Counted from the first letter of the stretch, positions 41,492 to 50,599 are shown. The stretch is DNA of 64,000 bases from Danxiaibacter flavus (GCF_041060425.1 NZ_JAULBC010000001.1:558001-622000), one strand, 5' to 3'. The notes: generated from the sequence alone by a model not told the origin. Program-made: numbers and translations.

Positions 41492-44437
41492 ATGAATAGC
41501 AGAATACTAAAATTGTTATGTTGTATAGTTTTCACATTTGTTACCGGTATCACTTTTGCCCAGCCATATTCTTCAATTGACCTTGATAAGCAGAAACCTA
41601 AGAAATATGAAAACAGGAAGCTTGCTTCAGAAAAAACGAGCGAGCAGAAATATACTTTCACCAGGAGGGTTTTCCAAAATACATTTTCTCATTTCAACTA
41701 CTATTTCAACGCAAATAATAACCTGACTGATCTTGTCTCAAATGCAAAAGCGGCTTTCAAAGACGATTTTACCCAGCCTGTTATACCTTTTTATAACTAT
41801 TCTCTCGATGTAACCGCACAGGACAAACGCAACATAGATTCTATAATGTACCATTGCACAGCGGGAATTTTGTTGCACGATTTACGAACAAACTGGGTGG
41901 ATAATTTATATATGCTCATTGGGAAGGCTTATTTTTTTAGCAAGCGGTTCGATTCGGCGATGGCAACTTTTAGTTATATCAACTATGCATTCGCTCCTAA
42001 AGATGAAGGATATGATATTCCGATAGGAAGCAACGAGAGTAATACCAACGGTGAATTTACGGTAGCGACAAAAGAGAAGAAAAATATTATAGCCCATAAA
42101 CCCAGCCGCAATGAGGCATTATTGTGGATGACCAGGACGCTGATTGACAGTGGTGAAACAAGTGGGGCCAGCGGACTTATTCAAATATTGAGAAATGACC
42201 CCAATTTTCCGTCCCGCCTGAAAACAAGCCTCAACGAAGTAATTGCTTATTGGTTCTATACTGACAAGAGGTATGATAGTGCGGCTTTTTATCTAACCAA
42301 GGCACTCGACAATGCTTCGGGAAAGTTGGAAAGAGCCAGGTGGGAGTTTCTGATAGGCCAGCTATATGAGCGTGCGGCAAACAATGAACAGGCAATAAAA
42401 TGGTATGGTAAATCTGCATCGACTACGCCCGATCCGATTATGGAAGTGTACGCTACATTAAATTCTGTAAAGCTCAATAAAGCTGAAGGTGCTGATGTGG
42501 CCCAGGAGAAAATTAACAGCCTGACTAAACTGGCCAAAAAGGAAAAATATTATTTCTATCGTGATATCATTTACTATGTAGCAGCCCAGGCAGAGCTGGA
42601 AAGAGCCAGCAAAAAAGGCGCAATGCAGTTTTTGGAGAAAAGTGTAAAGTACGCGGAGCCATCATCTCCACAAAAAAGCCTGTCATTTCTGCTGGCAGCT
42701 GATATTAGCTATGGCAGCAAGCAATTTGATCTCGCAAATGCATTGTACGACAGTATAGATGTAAATAACCTATTAAAACCCGAAGATAAAGACAGGGTGG
42801 AGGCCCGGAAAGGTGCTCTGCGTATAATAAATGAAAATGACCACATTGTAAAACGGGAAGACAGTCTGCAAAATGTTGCTCGTATGCCTGCGGCAGAACG
42901 CGATGCTGTGATAAACAAAATAGTTAAACAGCAGCGTAAAGCTTTAGGAATAAAAGAACAATCATCCGGCGGAGAAAACAGCAATCCTGCCGTTCAGCAG
43001 AATGCCAACGCAGGGACCTTATTTAATGCAGACAACAAAAGTGAATGGTATTTTAATAATAATTCATTGCGGTCCAGCGGTTTTACCGAGTTCAAGCAAA
43101 AATGGGGGGACAGGCCGAATGTTGATAACTGGCGCAGGGCATCGGATCTGAACAAAATCTCATCGCTGAGAAAAGAAACGGCAATTTCAGATAGTGCGAA
43201 TCTTGAAAGGGCGACAGGCGACTCCGCAAAAGAAGAGGAGGTGAGTTATGAGTCGTTGCTGAATAGTCTTCCGCTTACTCCGGATAAAATTCAGAAATCG
43301 AATGACGCCATTGCAAAAGCGCTGTTTACAATAGGAAAAACTTTCCAGGATAAACTGGAAGAATATCCCGATGCCATTCATAATTACGAAACGCTGAATC
43401 ATCGTTTTGCAACTTATCCTAACAAAGAAGAAACACTCTTCAACTTATATTATTGCTACAATAAAATAGGGCAGAAGTATAGCGCCGATTCCTCGAGACA
43501 GGCGCTTGAACGGGAATATAAGGACAGCAAATTTGTAGAATCGCTCAACAAACCTGCCGAAGTTGTGAGTGAGACGAGCAACAAAAATCCTGCAACAAAA
43601 AAATACGATGACATTTACCGGTTGTTCATAGAAGGCGATTTTGAAAGAGCCGAGGCAGAAAAGCGGGCGGCAGACAGTGTTTACGGTAAAACTTATTGGT
43701 CTCCTCAATTATTGTATATAGAAGCGGTATACCATGTGTCGCGTAGAGAAGATAGTTCTGCGATACACAATTTGAATGATTTGGTGGACAATTACGCGTC
43801 ATCTCCCCTGGCGGATAAAGCCCGGACAATGATTGATGTACTGGGCCGCAGATCACAGATCGAAGACTATCTTACCAACCTTAACATCAAAAGAAATGAG
43901 GATGAAGGATCGCAGGTAGTGAATCTTGAAGAATCCAAAGTGGTTAAGAAAGTTGAGATTCCAAAGGCGGATTCCATCGTTACCAAACCTGCAGAAAAAC
44001 CTGTTGCAATTAAAATAGATACCGTTAAAACAGCGCCTGTTCCCACGGAAAAACACTTTACATTTAATGTGAATGATAAGCAGTTTGTGTTGCTGCTATT
44101 AGATAAAGTAGCGCCTGTATTTGTTAATGAGGCAAAAAATGCATTTACAAGGTTTAACAGGGATAAATACAGCGGCGAAAAATTGGAAATAACTTCTGTT
44201 AAGCTGGATGACCGCTTTAATCTAATGCTGATCGGGCCATTCTCTGATGCAGCGGTTGCCATGGATTATGTAGATAAAACGCGACCGTTTACACAAGGAA
44301 GGATCTTGCCCTGGCTCACGCCTGATAAGTATAGTTATATGATGATCAGCCAGTCCAATCTCGATCTGCTGAATGAAAATAAAGATGTTGAAGGCTATCG
44401 CAAGGTGTTGCAGGCCGCTATCCCGAATAAATTCTAG
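41492..44437 (+). CDS. porW: Type IX secretion system protein PorW/SprE-like
   Basis: A large periplasmic or outer-membrane-associated TPR protein of 981 residues, needed for type IX secretion and gliding in species that have these systems. A signal peptide ends GITFAQ. Family features are seen near the start: DSIMYHCTAGILLHDLRTNW and LIGKAYFFSKRFDSAMATF, with FINYAFAPK-like SYINYAFAPKDEGYDIPIG, then several TPR repeats, a long charged middle and a C-terminal SPOR-like domain (FNVNDKQFVLLLLDKV near 860). The frame extends to 41456, but ATG 41492 begins the signal peptide. No other T9SS gene is nearby; family assignment is by pattern. Confidence 0.85.
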   Translation: MNSRILKLLCCIVFTFVTGITFAQPYSSIDLDKQKPKKYENRKLASEKTSEQKYTFTRRVFQNTFSHFNYYFNANNNLTDLVSNAKAAFKDDFTQPVIPFYNYSLDVTAQDKRNIDSIMYHCTAGILLHDLRTNWVDNLYMLIGKAYFFSKRFDSAMATFSYINYAFAPKDEGYDIPIGSNESNTNGEFTVATKEKKNIIAHKPSRNEALLWMTRTLIDSGETSGASGLIQILRNDPNFPSRLKTSLNEVIAYWFYTDKRYDSAAFYLTKALDNASGKLERARWEFLIGQLYERAANNEQAIKWYGKSASTTPDPIMEVYATLNSVKLNKAEGADVAQEKINSLTKLAKKEKYYFYRDIIYYVAAQAELERASKKGAMQFLEKSVKYAEPSSPQKSLSFLLAADISYGSKQFDLANALYDSIDVNNLLKPEDKDRVEARKGALRIINENDHIVKREDSLQNVARMPAAERDAVINKIVKQQRKALGIKEQSSGGENSNPAVQQNANAGTLFNADNKSEWYFNNNSLRSSGFTEFKQKWGDRPNVDNWRRASDLNKISSLRKETAISDSANLERATGDSAKEEEVSYESLLNSLPLTPDKIQKSNDAIAKALFTIGKTFQDKLEEYPDAIHNYETLNHRFATYPNKEETLFNLYYCYNKIGQKYSADSSRQALEREYKDSKFVESLNKPAEVVSETSNKNPATKKYDDIYRLFIEGDFERAEAEKRAADSVYGKTYWSPQLLYIEAVYHVSRREDSSAIHNLNDLVDNYASSPLADKARTMIDVLGRRSQIEDYLTNLNIKRNEDEGSQVVNLEESKVVKKVEIPKADSIVTKPAEKPVAIKIDTVKTAPVPTEKHFTFNVNDKQFVLLLLDKVAPVFVNEAKNAFTRFNRDKYSGEKLEITSVKLDDRFNLMLIGPFSDAAVAMDYVDKTRPFTQGRILPWLTPDKYSYMMISQSNLDLLNENKDVEGYRKVLQAAIPNKF

Positions 44438-44438
44438 T

Positions 44439-45017
44439 GAAGCTTAAAGCCTAAAGCTCAAGCTTAAAACTGACCGTTGCGAAGGCATTTCACGCGGCGG
44501 ACGCAACGAGGCGGCGCAGCAGCGATAAAAAGCTTAAAGCCTAAAGCTCAAAGCTTAAACCTGACCATTGCGGAGACATTTCACGCGGCGGACGCAACGA
44601 GGCAGCGACGCAGCGGCGATAAAGAGCTTAAAGCCTAAAGCCCAAAGCCTAAAACTGATGGTTCGCGCGAGTTAGAATTGTTTCACGCAGTAAAACGCAA
44701 GGGAGCGGCGACTCATCGGTTAAAAATTATTACGCAAAGGGACAACAGTTACCGGCTTTGTGTTTGCACCGTTTAATTACTCGCTTAGATTAGTTCTGGG
44801 CTTTACGCTTTAGGCTTTAAGCTGGCATTCCCTCCGCGCCGCCGCTTCTCCGCGTCCGCTGCGTGAAACCAACTTCGCTACAATCAGTTTTAGGCTTTAC
44901 GCTTTAGGCTTTAAGCTGGCATTCCCTCCGCGCCGCCGCTTCTCCGCGTCCGCTGCGTGAAACCAACTTCGCTACAATCAGTTTTACGCTTTGGGCTTTA
45001 GGCTTTAAGCTTGTTCT
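44439..45017. repeat. Composite inverted repeat arrays (AAAGCCT plus GC-rich units)
   Basis: The 622-base gap between porW and sucC is filled by two arrays in opposite orientation. The left array (about 44439-44665) has two units of 91 bases in which AAGCTTAAAGCCTAAAGC is followed by CACGCGGCGGACGCAACGAG (at 44491 and 44582), plus a third diverged AAAGCCT unit. The right array (about 44795-45017) has two nearly identical 94-base units, each GGCTTTAAGCTGGCATTCCC followed by CGCCGCCGCTTCTCCGCGTC and CGCTGCGTGAAACCAACTTC. The same GC-rich element flanks the GxxExxY gene at 363 and 840. The arrays could form a very large hairpin. Confidence 0.85.
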
Positions 45018-45040
45018 TTACCTGTAATCCCCTATCTTCG
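45011..45040 (+). promoter_or_regulatory. Candidate promoter of sucC
   Basis: TTG at 45011-45013 and TATCTTCG at 45033-45040 are 19 bases apart, matching the -33/-7 spacing of Bacteroidota promoters with one mismatch in the -7 box. The ATG lies 19 bases further on. It begins inside the last unit of the AAAGCCT array, so that repeat supplies the -33 element. Confidence 0.5.
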
Positions 45041-45059
45041 CTTCTCAAATTTTTATTCA

Positions 45060-46271
45060 ATGAACCTTCACGAATATCAAGCTAAAGAGTTACTGAAGAA
45101 ATACAATGTCCCTGTACAGGATGGCATTGCAGTAGAATCTGTTATGGCCGCGGAAGAAGCGTATCGCCAGATAAAAACTCAAACAAATAACAATTTTGCA
45201 GTTGTAAAGGCGCAGATTCATGCTGGCGGCCGTGGTAAAGGAAAAATTCAGGAAACCGGCGTTAATGGAGTGAAGGTGGGTAAAAGCATGGAAGAGATCA
45301 GTGACTTTGCCAAAGGCATTTTGGGCGGTACACTGGTTACCATTCAGACTGGTCCTGCCGGTAAAAAAGTAAACAAAGTGCTTGTTGCACAGGATGTTTA
45401 CTATCCAGGTCCAAATCAAGTAAAAGAATTTTATTTATCTATATTATTAGACAGGAGCAAAGGCCAGAACGTTATCATGTACAGCACCGAAGGTGGTATG
45501 GACATTGAGGAAGTTGCACACAACACTCCTGACAAAATATTTAAAGAGTGGGTTCACCCATCAGGTGGATTGTTACCATTCCAGGCTAAGAAAATTGCGT
45601 TCAACCTGGGACTTACCGGTGAAGCATTTAAAAACTGCACAAAATTCGTTACCAACCTGTACAACGCATATGTTGGATTAGAGTGCAGCATGCTTGAAAT
45701 CAACCCGCTGTTCAAGACAAGTGATGACAAGATCATTGCTGTTGACTGTAAAATGAACCTGGATGAAAACGCTTTGATGCGTCATCCGGACCTGGCAGCT
45801 TTAAGAGATATCACTGAAGAAGATCCTACAGAAGTAGAAGCAGGCCGTTATAATCTGAACTTTGTTAAGCTGGACGGTAACGTAGGCTGTATGGTTAACG
45901 GTGCCGGATTGGCGATGGCTACCATGGATATGATCAAATTAAGTGGCGGTGAGCCTGCAAACTTCCTGGACGTAGGCGGTACTGCAAATGCCCAGACAGT
46001 TGAAGCTGGTTTCCGCATCATCATGAAAGACCCGAATGTAAAAGCTATCCTTATCAACATCTTCGGCGGTATCGTACGTTGCGACCGTGTTGCTGCGGGT
46101 GTTATTGAAGCTTACAACAAACTTGGAAACATTAATATTCCAATCATTGTTCGTCTGCAAGGAACCAACGCGGAAGAAGCTAAGAAGCTGATCGATGAAA
46201 GCGGCCTGAAGGTACAGTCAGCGATCCAGTTAAGTGAAGCGGCTGAATTGGTTAAAGCAGCCGTAGCATAA
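45060..46271 (+). CDS. sucC: Succinate-CoA ligase (ADP-forming) subunit beta
   Basis: Beta subunit of succinyl-CoA synthetase, the citric-acid-cycle enzyme that makes ATP or GTP from succinyl-CoA. The 403 residues begin MNLHEYQAKELLKKYNVPVQ, the family start, followed by the ATP-grasp domain with VVKAQIHAGGRGKGK near 43, the EINPL-type loop CSMLEINPLF near 217, and the C-terminal ligase domain with GCMVNGAGLAMATMD near 280 and LINIFGGIVRCD near 335. The alpha-subunit gene sucD does not follow, so the two are unlinked here. It ends at a terminator and is preceded by a candidate promoter. Confidence 0.97.
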   Translation: MNLHEYQAKELLKKYNVPVQDGIAVESVMAAEEAYRQIKTQTNNNFAVVKAQIHAGGRGKGKIQETGVNGVKVGKSMEEISDFAKGILGGTLVTIQTGPAGKKVNKVLVAQDVYYPGPNQVKEFYLSILLDRSKGQNVIMYSTEGGMDIEEVAHNTPDKIFKEWVHPSGGLLPFQAKKIAFNLGLTGEAFKNCTKFVTNLYNAYVGLECSMLEINPLFKTSDDKIIAVDCKMNLDENALMRHPDLAALRDITEEDPTEVEAGRYNLNFVKLDGNVGCMVNGAGLAMATMDMIKLSGGEPANFLDVGGTANAQTVEAGFRIIMKDPNVKAILINIFGGIVRCDRVAAGVIEAYNKLGNINIPIIVRLQGTNAEEAKKLIDESGLKVQSAIQLSEAAELVKAAVA

Positions 46272-46294
46272 TTTATAGCAAAACGTTTTTTATA

Positions 46295-46328
46295 CAAAGC
46301 TCCTGGAAATCTCCGGGAGCTTTTTTAT
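46295..46328 (+). terminator. Terminator of sucC
   Basis: AAAGCTCCTGGA pairs with TCCGGGAGCTTT (one mismatch) around a short loop, followed by TTTTTATTT. It starts 24 bases after the sucC stop. Confidence 0.85.
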
Positions 46329-46433
46329 TTATCGTAAAAAAATAACCCGCTCTCCGGTTATTTAAGAAATCCTTTATATCAGCTAGCATAGTTTTTGCGT
46401 TCTGGTGTCAATCGCAAACTTATCCTTGAATAC

Positions 46434-47012
46434 ATGAAAAAAATACTGATCGCTGGTTTGGTTGTAGTCCTTTCGTCATTTACTTTCCTGAGCAATAAAC
46501 CTGTACCTGAAAAAGCTGAAGCAAAGGCAGCGTTTGAATTAATCAATGCAATGCGTCATAATCCCCGTGCATTTTCAAAAGCACTCGGTGTAAGCCTGAA
46601 CAATGTTAAAGCAATGCCAGCCCTTGTGTGGAACGATACGCTGGCTAAAGTTGCAGAGGCCAAGGCGATTGATATGTGTTCAAGAAATTATTTCGGGCAT
46701 GTAAACCCGGAAGGCTTCGGCATGAATTATTACATTAACAAAGCTGGCTACAAGTTAAATGCTTACTGGCTGAAACAAAAATCAGCAAACTACTTCGAGT
46801 CGATCCAGGCCGGAGCCTCTAACGGAGAAGATGCCGTAGGCTACCTGGTCGTCGATGAAAATATCCCAAGTCTTGGTCACAGAAAACATCTGCTCGGAAT
46901 TGGTGACTGGAATGCATCTTTGACAGACATCGGTATAGGCTTCGTTAAAAACCCCAACCCAAACTCGATGTATAAATCGTTTATGTGCGTGCTTATTGCG
47001 AGACATGAATAG
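46434..47012 (+). CDS. CAP-domain exported protein
   Basis: A 192-residue exported protein of the CAP superfamily (SCP/PR-1-like). Signal peptide MKKILIAGLVVVLSSFTFLS. The CAP fold is visible from about 25: FELINAMRHNPRAFSKALGV, then LVWNDTLAKVAEAKAIDMC, the NYFGHVNPEGFGMNYY box near 88, ending SLGHRKHLLGIGDWNASLTD near 144 and VLIARHE. Typical His residues of the CAP cavity are present. Function of bacterial members is unclear. The frame extends upstream to 46395; ATG 46434 is chosen because it begins the signal peptide. Followed by a long repeat array. Confidence 0.88.
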   Translation: MKKILIAGLVVVLSSFTFLSNKPVPEKAEAKAAFELINAMRHNPRAFSKALGVSLNNVKAMPALVWNDTLAKVAEAKAIDMCSRNYFGHVNPEGFGMNYYINKAGYKLNAYWLKQKSANYFESIQAGASNGEDAVGYLVVDENIPSLGHRKHLLGIGDWNASLTDIGIGFVKNPNPNSMYKSFMCVLIARHE

Positions 47013-47020
47013 GGAAACTG

Positions 47021-47530
47021 ATTAAGTACGAATTACGAAGTACGAAGTACCTGGTTCGAACAGGTCTGTTTTTATTGGACGGCACAAATAGAGGGAGTGA
47101 TTAAGTATGTGTTACGAAGTACGAAGTACCTGGTTCGAACAGGTCTGTTTTTATTGGACGGCACAAATAGACAGAGTAATTAAGTACGAGTTACGAAGTA
47201 CGAAGTACCTGGTTCGAGCAGGCTCTATTTTCTTTGGACGGCATAAATAGAGGGAGTGATTAAGTACGAGTTACGAAGTACGAAGTACCTGGTTCGAACA
47301 GGTCTGTTTTTATTGGACGGCACAAATAGAGGGAGTGATTAAGTACGAATTACGAAGTACGAAGTACCTGGTTCGAACAGGTCTGTTTTTATTGGATGGC
47401 ATAAATAGAGGGAGTGATTAAGTACGAGTTACGAAGTACGAAGTACCTGGTTCGAGCAGGCTCTATTTTCTTTGGACGGCATAAATAGAGGGAGTTATTA
47501 AGTACGAGTTACGAAGTACGAAGTACTCCT
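47021..47530 (+). repeat. 78-80 base tandem array, TACGAAG family, higher-order AAB AAB order
   Basis: Six full units and one partial unit start at about 47021, 47099, 47178, 47258, 47337, 47416 and 47496. Each has GATTAAGTACGAGTTACGAA, then GTACGAAGTACCTGGTTCGA and either ACAGGTCTGTTTTTATTGGA (type A) or GCAGGCTCTATTTTCTTTGG (type B). The order is A-A-B-A-A-B, with units of 78 to 80 bases, so a block of three (about 237 bases) seems to have been duplicated. CCTGGTTCGAACAGG is nearly palindromic. The array begins nine bases after the CAP gene stop; an inverted partial copy lies at 47617-47660 before the next gene. This fills most of a 689-base gap. Confidence 0.9.
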
Positions 47531-47616
47531 GGTTCAACACCGTCATTTTTTTTTCAACATCTTCCTTTCGATTCAGTTATCTTAAGATGTTGAAAAGAAA
47601 TTAACCAGCTCAAGAT

Positions 47617-47660
47617 TGAGTACTTCGTACTTCGTACTTTGTAATTCGTACTTCTTACTT
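47617..47660 (-). repeat. TACGAAG-family repeat, inverted copy
   Basis: GAGTACTTCGTACTTCGTAC TTTGTAATTCGTACTTC is the reverse complement of the unit in the 47021-47530 array. Together they form inverted arms about 90 bases apart between the CAP-domain gene and the dehydrogenase gene. Confidence 0.8.
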
Positions 47661-47674
47661 GCCCCGGCCTTCCT

Positions 47675-47682
47675 TACATTTG
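47675..47682 (+). promoter_or_regulatory. Candidate -7 box for the 3-hydroxyacyl-CoA dehydrogenase
   Basis: TACATTTG is an exact TAnnTTTG match 19 bases before the ATG at 47702, which would give a leader of about 12 bases. No TTG is seen at the standard -33 distance. Confidence 0.45.
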
Positions 47683-47701
47683 TTATCTAAACATTCAGGC
47701 C

Positions 47702-48604
47702 ATGAATCAAACGATTGCAGTAATAGGAGCCGGAACAATGGGGAATGGTATTGCGCACGTTTTTGCACAGGCAGGTTTCCAGGTTTCCTTAATAGATCTG
47801 AATCACGACCAGCTTACAAAGGCGCTGGCTCAAATACAGAAAAACTTTGACAGGCAAATAAGTAAAGGCACTGCTACCGAAGAGCAGAAAAAACATTCTC
47901 TTTCAAATATCAGTATTCATACCAACCTGATATCAGGAATTGGAAATGCAGGATTAATCATCGAAGCAGCCACAGAAAATACGGACACAAAGCTGGAGAT
48001 TTTCAAAAAGTTGGATGCAATAGCGGCGACGGATGCAATTCTCGCGTCTAATACATCATCCATTTCTATTACAAAAATTGCCGCCGCAACTTCACGTCCT
48101 CAGCAGGTGATTGGAATGCATTTTATGAACCCGGTTCCGGTAATGAAGCTGGTAGAAATCATCAACGGGTATGCAACTTCTGCAGAAGTTACCAAAACAA
48201 TAACTGAACTCACCCTTCAATTGAATAAGGTTCCCTGTGTTGTAAACGACTATCCCGGCTTTATTGCCAACAGGATACTTATGCCGATGATTAATGAAGC
48301 TATATATAGCTTGTATGAGGGCGTGGCTGGTGTTGAAGAGATTGATACTGTCATGAAGCTCGGTATGGCACATCCAATGGGACCGCTGCAATTAGCTGAT
48401 TTTATTGGTTTGGACGTCTGCCACAGTATTTTGAAAGTGCTGCAGGATGGTTTTGGCAATCCTAAATATGCGCCTTGCCCACTCCTCGTTAATATGGTAA
48501 CTGCCGGAAAGCTTGGCGTAAAAAATGGTGAAGGATTTTACAGTTATTCATCGGGAAGCAAGGAACTGGTTGTGAGCGACAGGTTTAGGAAAGCGGCAAA
48601 GTGA
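47702..48604 (+). CDS. 3-hydroxyacyl-CoA (3-hydroxybutyryl-CoA) dehydrogenase
   Basis: NAD-dependent oxidoreductase that interconverts 3-hydroxyacyl-CoA and 3-ketoacyl-CoA in fatty acid or butyrate metabolism, 300 residues. The Rossmann motif is VIGAGTMGNGIAHVFAQAG near 5. SNTSSISITKIAAATSRPQQ near 118 and GMHFMNPVPVMKLVEI near 138 contain the catalytic Ser and His, and the C-terminal helical domain starts DYPGFIANRILMPMINEA near 182. Length suits the single-function enzyme, so it is not a fused FadB. The stop overlaps a GTGAATG repeat. Confidence 0.94.
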   Translation: MNQTIAVIGAGTMGNGIAHVFAQAGFQVSLIDLNHDQLTKALAQIQKNFDRQISKGTATEEQKKHSLSNISIHTNLISGIGNAGLIIEAATENTDTKLEIFKKLDAIAATDAILASNTSSISITKIAAATSRPQQVIGMHFMNPVPVMKLVEIINGYATSAEVTKTITELTLQLNKVPCVVNDYPGFIANRILMPMINEAIYSLYEGVAGVEEIDTVMKLGMAHPMGPLQLADFIGLDVCHSILKVLQDGFGNPKYAPCPLLVNMVTAGKLGVKNGEGFYSYSSGSKELVVSDRFRKAAK

Positions 48605-48650
48605 ATGGTGAACGGTGAAGAGTGAATGGTGAATAGTGAATAGTGAAAGA
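48603..48650 (+). repeat. GTGAATG word repeat overlapping the dehydrogenase stop
   Basis: GTGAATGGTGAACGGTGAAG AGTGAATGGTGAATAGTGAA TAGTGAAAG. The first TGA of the run is the stop codon of the preceding gene. The same words occur at 29041-29190 and 54763-54800. Farther on in the same gap lie TCTCTGTGAAACTCAGTGTC (about 48695) and ACGTACAACGTATAACGTAC (about 48795-48814) word repeats, the second beside the stop of the next, convergent gene. Confidence 0.8.
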
Positions 48651-48820
48651 CAGCAGCAGTTATACTTATTTCAAAAAGTGACAATTGCGGAAAGGGTAGG
48701 GACTCTCTGTGAAACTCAGTGTCTCCTCCGTGCCCCGCCGTGTAACCACTCTCACACAAAACAGCAGAAAACCATAAAACGCAATGATACAAAAACGTAC
48801 AACGTATAACGTACAACTCA

Positions 48821-49432
48821 TCACTGTTTTACCTCTCCTACATCAATCCCCCTCAAATCCTTCAGTATTTTAACCAGCTCGCCCAAACGGCTTTTTGGGG
48901 CGTTGATTTTAATTGAGCAAAAAAGCTGCATCTCCTGTTCAATCACTTCGCAGTTAAATGCCTTGACCCAACGCATTACTTCGTTCATCTGGGTGTAATC
49001 AAAGCTGATCTGAAGCTTAACGGTCACCGGTTTAGGTACAATCGGCATCAGCTGAAGCGCCATGGTGGTAGCTGTTTTGTACGCATTGATCAAACCCGGA
49101 ACACCCAGTAGTGTACCACCAAAATAGCGCACAACAACAACGAGTACATTGGTTAAACCCTTACTGTCGATTTGCCCGAGAATAGGTTTCCCCGCGGTTC
49201 CTGACGGCTCCCCGTCATCACTTGACCGAAAGTTGTTATTATCCAGTCCCAGCCTGTATGCGAAGCAATGGTGCACCGCTTTGGGATGTTCTTTTTTTAG
49301 TGCCTGTAATTTTTCTTTGAAATCGTTAGTGGTTTCAATAGGATACGCGTAGGCAATAAAACGGCTGCCCCTGTCTTTAAATTCAGCCATTGAAGGCTGG
49401 CTGATCGTATTGTAAAATTCCTGTTCGCTCAT
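48821..49432 (-). CDS. YigZ/IMPACT family protein
   Basis: A 203-residue cytoplasmic protein of the YigZ/IMPACT family. The N-terminal UPF0029 domain shows SRFIAYAYPIETTNDFKEKL near 23, HHCFAYRLG near 54 and DDGEPSGTAGKPILGQID near 74, the signature of the family, followed by VVVVRYFGGTLLGVPGLINA near 100. The C-terminal ferredoxin-like domain completes it. In eukaryotes IMPACT regulates GCN2, and the bacterial role is unclear. It converges on the dehydrogenase gene. Confidence 0.93.
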   Translation of the reverse strand: MSEQEFYNTISQPSMAEFKDRGSRFIAYAYPIETTNDFKEKLQALKKEHPKAVHHCFAYRLGLDNNNFRSSDDGEPSGTAGKPILGQIDSKGLTNVLVVVVRYFGGTLLGVPGLINAYKTATTMALQLMPIVPKPVTVKLQISFDYTQMNEVMRWVKAFNCEVIEQEMQLFCSIKINAPKSRLGELVKILKDLRGIDVGEVKQ

Positions 49433-49477
49433 TTAAATTATCGTGTTTTCCGGAAAGTTGCAGCTCTAAATTTTTGG

Positions 49478-50542
49478 CTATTTCCTGAAGTAATCAATCC
49501 GGTCATTGAAGACCTGTTCCGTAAAAACATGGTGCCCTGTCACAGCCGGAGCCGGCAGTCCTGTCTCTACAAATAAATGCTCATTTGTAATAATACGCGT
49601 TTCATCCCAATACCCCTCATCAATAAAAGATTGCAGCAATTTGGCACCGCCTTCCACAAGAATGCTTTGAATATTTAATTGATAGCATGCTGTAACGATC
49701 TGGTGTACCAGGCTACTGTCATTGCTAACCCGGTAGTATGCAACTTCATCATTTTGCAGGCTGTTTGCTTTGCTGTTTACTTCCAATGAATGCATGTGTA
49801 AATTAAAAATGATGGTGTGTTGTTTTTTGTTATAAATGTTTAAAGATTCCGGCAGCCTAAGGTCCATATCAATAACCATACGAATAGGTTGCACATCATT
49901 CCAAAACCGATTATTCAGCGAAGGGTTATCCAGCAACGCGGTATTTGTACCAACGAGAATTGCAGCTTCTTCACTTCTCCATTTATGCACTTTCCTGTTT
50001 GAATAGTCATTTGAAATAAGCAATCTTTCCGCAGACTCTGAAGCAATTTTACCGTTCATGCTTTGCGCCCATTTTAATACAATATAGGGACGATGCTGGG
50101 TGTGGAAGGTAAAGAAACGCTTATTCAGATCAAGACAAGCTTTTTCCTTAACGCCGGTGATTACCTGAATGCCTGCTTTTTCTAATTTCTCAATCCCTTT
50201 TCCATTTACTTCATTAAAAGGGTCGCGGCATCCCACTACAACAACTGGAATATTGTTCCTGATGATAAGATCAGCACACGGTGGTGTTTTACCATAATGT
50301 GCGCAAGGCTCCAGGGATACATAAAGGGTAGATCCGTTAATCAGGTGCACATCCTCCCTTGCAACGCTGTTTATGCAATTAACTTCTGCATGCGCCTGGC
50401 CATAAAGCTGATGGTATCCTTCACCAATGATCCTGTCATTGTGTACGAGTACAGAACCCACCATTGGGTTAGGCGCTACATGACCCGCGCCAAGCCTGGC
50501 CAGTTCAATGCAGCGGAGCATGTATTTGTCGTGTTGCGTCAT
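49478..50542 (-). CDS. ribD: Bifunctional riboflavin biosynthesis deaminase/reductase
   Basis: Catalyses two consecutive steps of riboflavin synthesis, deamination and side-chain reduction of the pyrimidine intermediate. From ATG 50542 it has 354 residues. The deaminase domain has the zinc ligands H51-A-E53 and PC80 with C89 in LEPCAHYGKTPPCAD; the reductase domain begins near 150 (RPYIVLKWAQSMNGKI). Two upstream ATGs (50563, 50587) also fit the frame, but only the last start aligns with the family. No FMN riboswitch is possible in the short leader. It is divergent from prmC. Confidence 0.93.
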   Translation of the reverse strand: MTQHDKYMLRCIELARLGAGHVAPNPMVGSVLVHNDRIIGEGYHQLYGQAHAEVNCINSVAREDVHLINGSTLYVSLEPCAHYGKTPPCADLIIRNNIPVVVVGCRDPFNEVNGKGIEKLEKAGIQVITGVKEKACLDLNKRFFTFHTQHRPYIVLKWAQSMNGKIASESAERLLISNDYSNRKVHKWRSEEAAILVGTNTALLDNPSLNNRFWNDVQPIRMVIDMDLRLPESLNIYNKKQHTIIFNLHMHSLEVNSKANSLQNDEVAYYRVSNDSSLVHQIVTACYQLNIQSILVEGGAKLLQSFIDEGYWDETRIITNEHLFVETGLPAPAVTGHHVFTEQVFNDRIDYFRK

Positions 50543-50591
50543 TCGTTTACAGAAAATGGACATGATATGCCTTATCGGCTGTATCAATTTG

Positions 50592-50599
50592 CAAATGTA
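50592..50599 (-). promoter_or_regulatory. Candidate -7 box for ribD
   Basis: The reverse strand reads TACATTTG, an exact TAnnTTTG match. Transcription would start near 50586, leaving about 40 bases before the chosen ribD start and excluding the 50587 start. No TTG is visible at -33. Confidence 0.4.

Noticed and set aside
47050..47490. GGTTCGAA blocks as tRNA T-arm fragments
   Set aside because: Only the TTCGAA palindrome matches; no acceptor stem, anticodon arm or D arm is present around any of the copies.
47021..47530. Possible CRISPR array
   Set aside because: The units are continuous tandem copies with no unique spacers; the two unit types alternate regularly and no cas gene is near.
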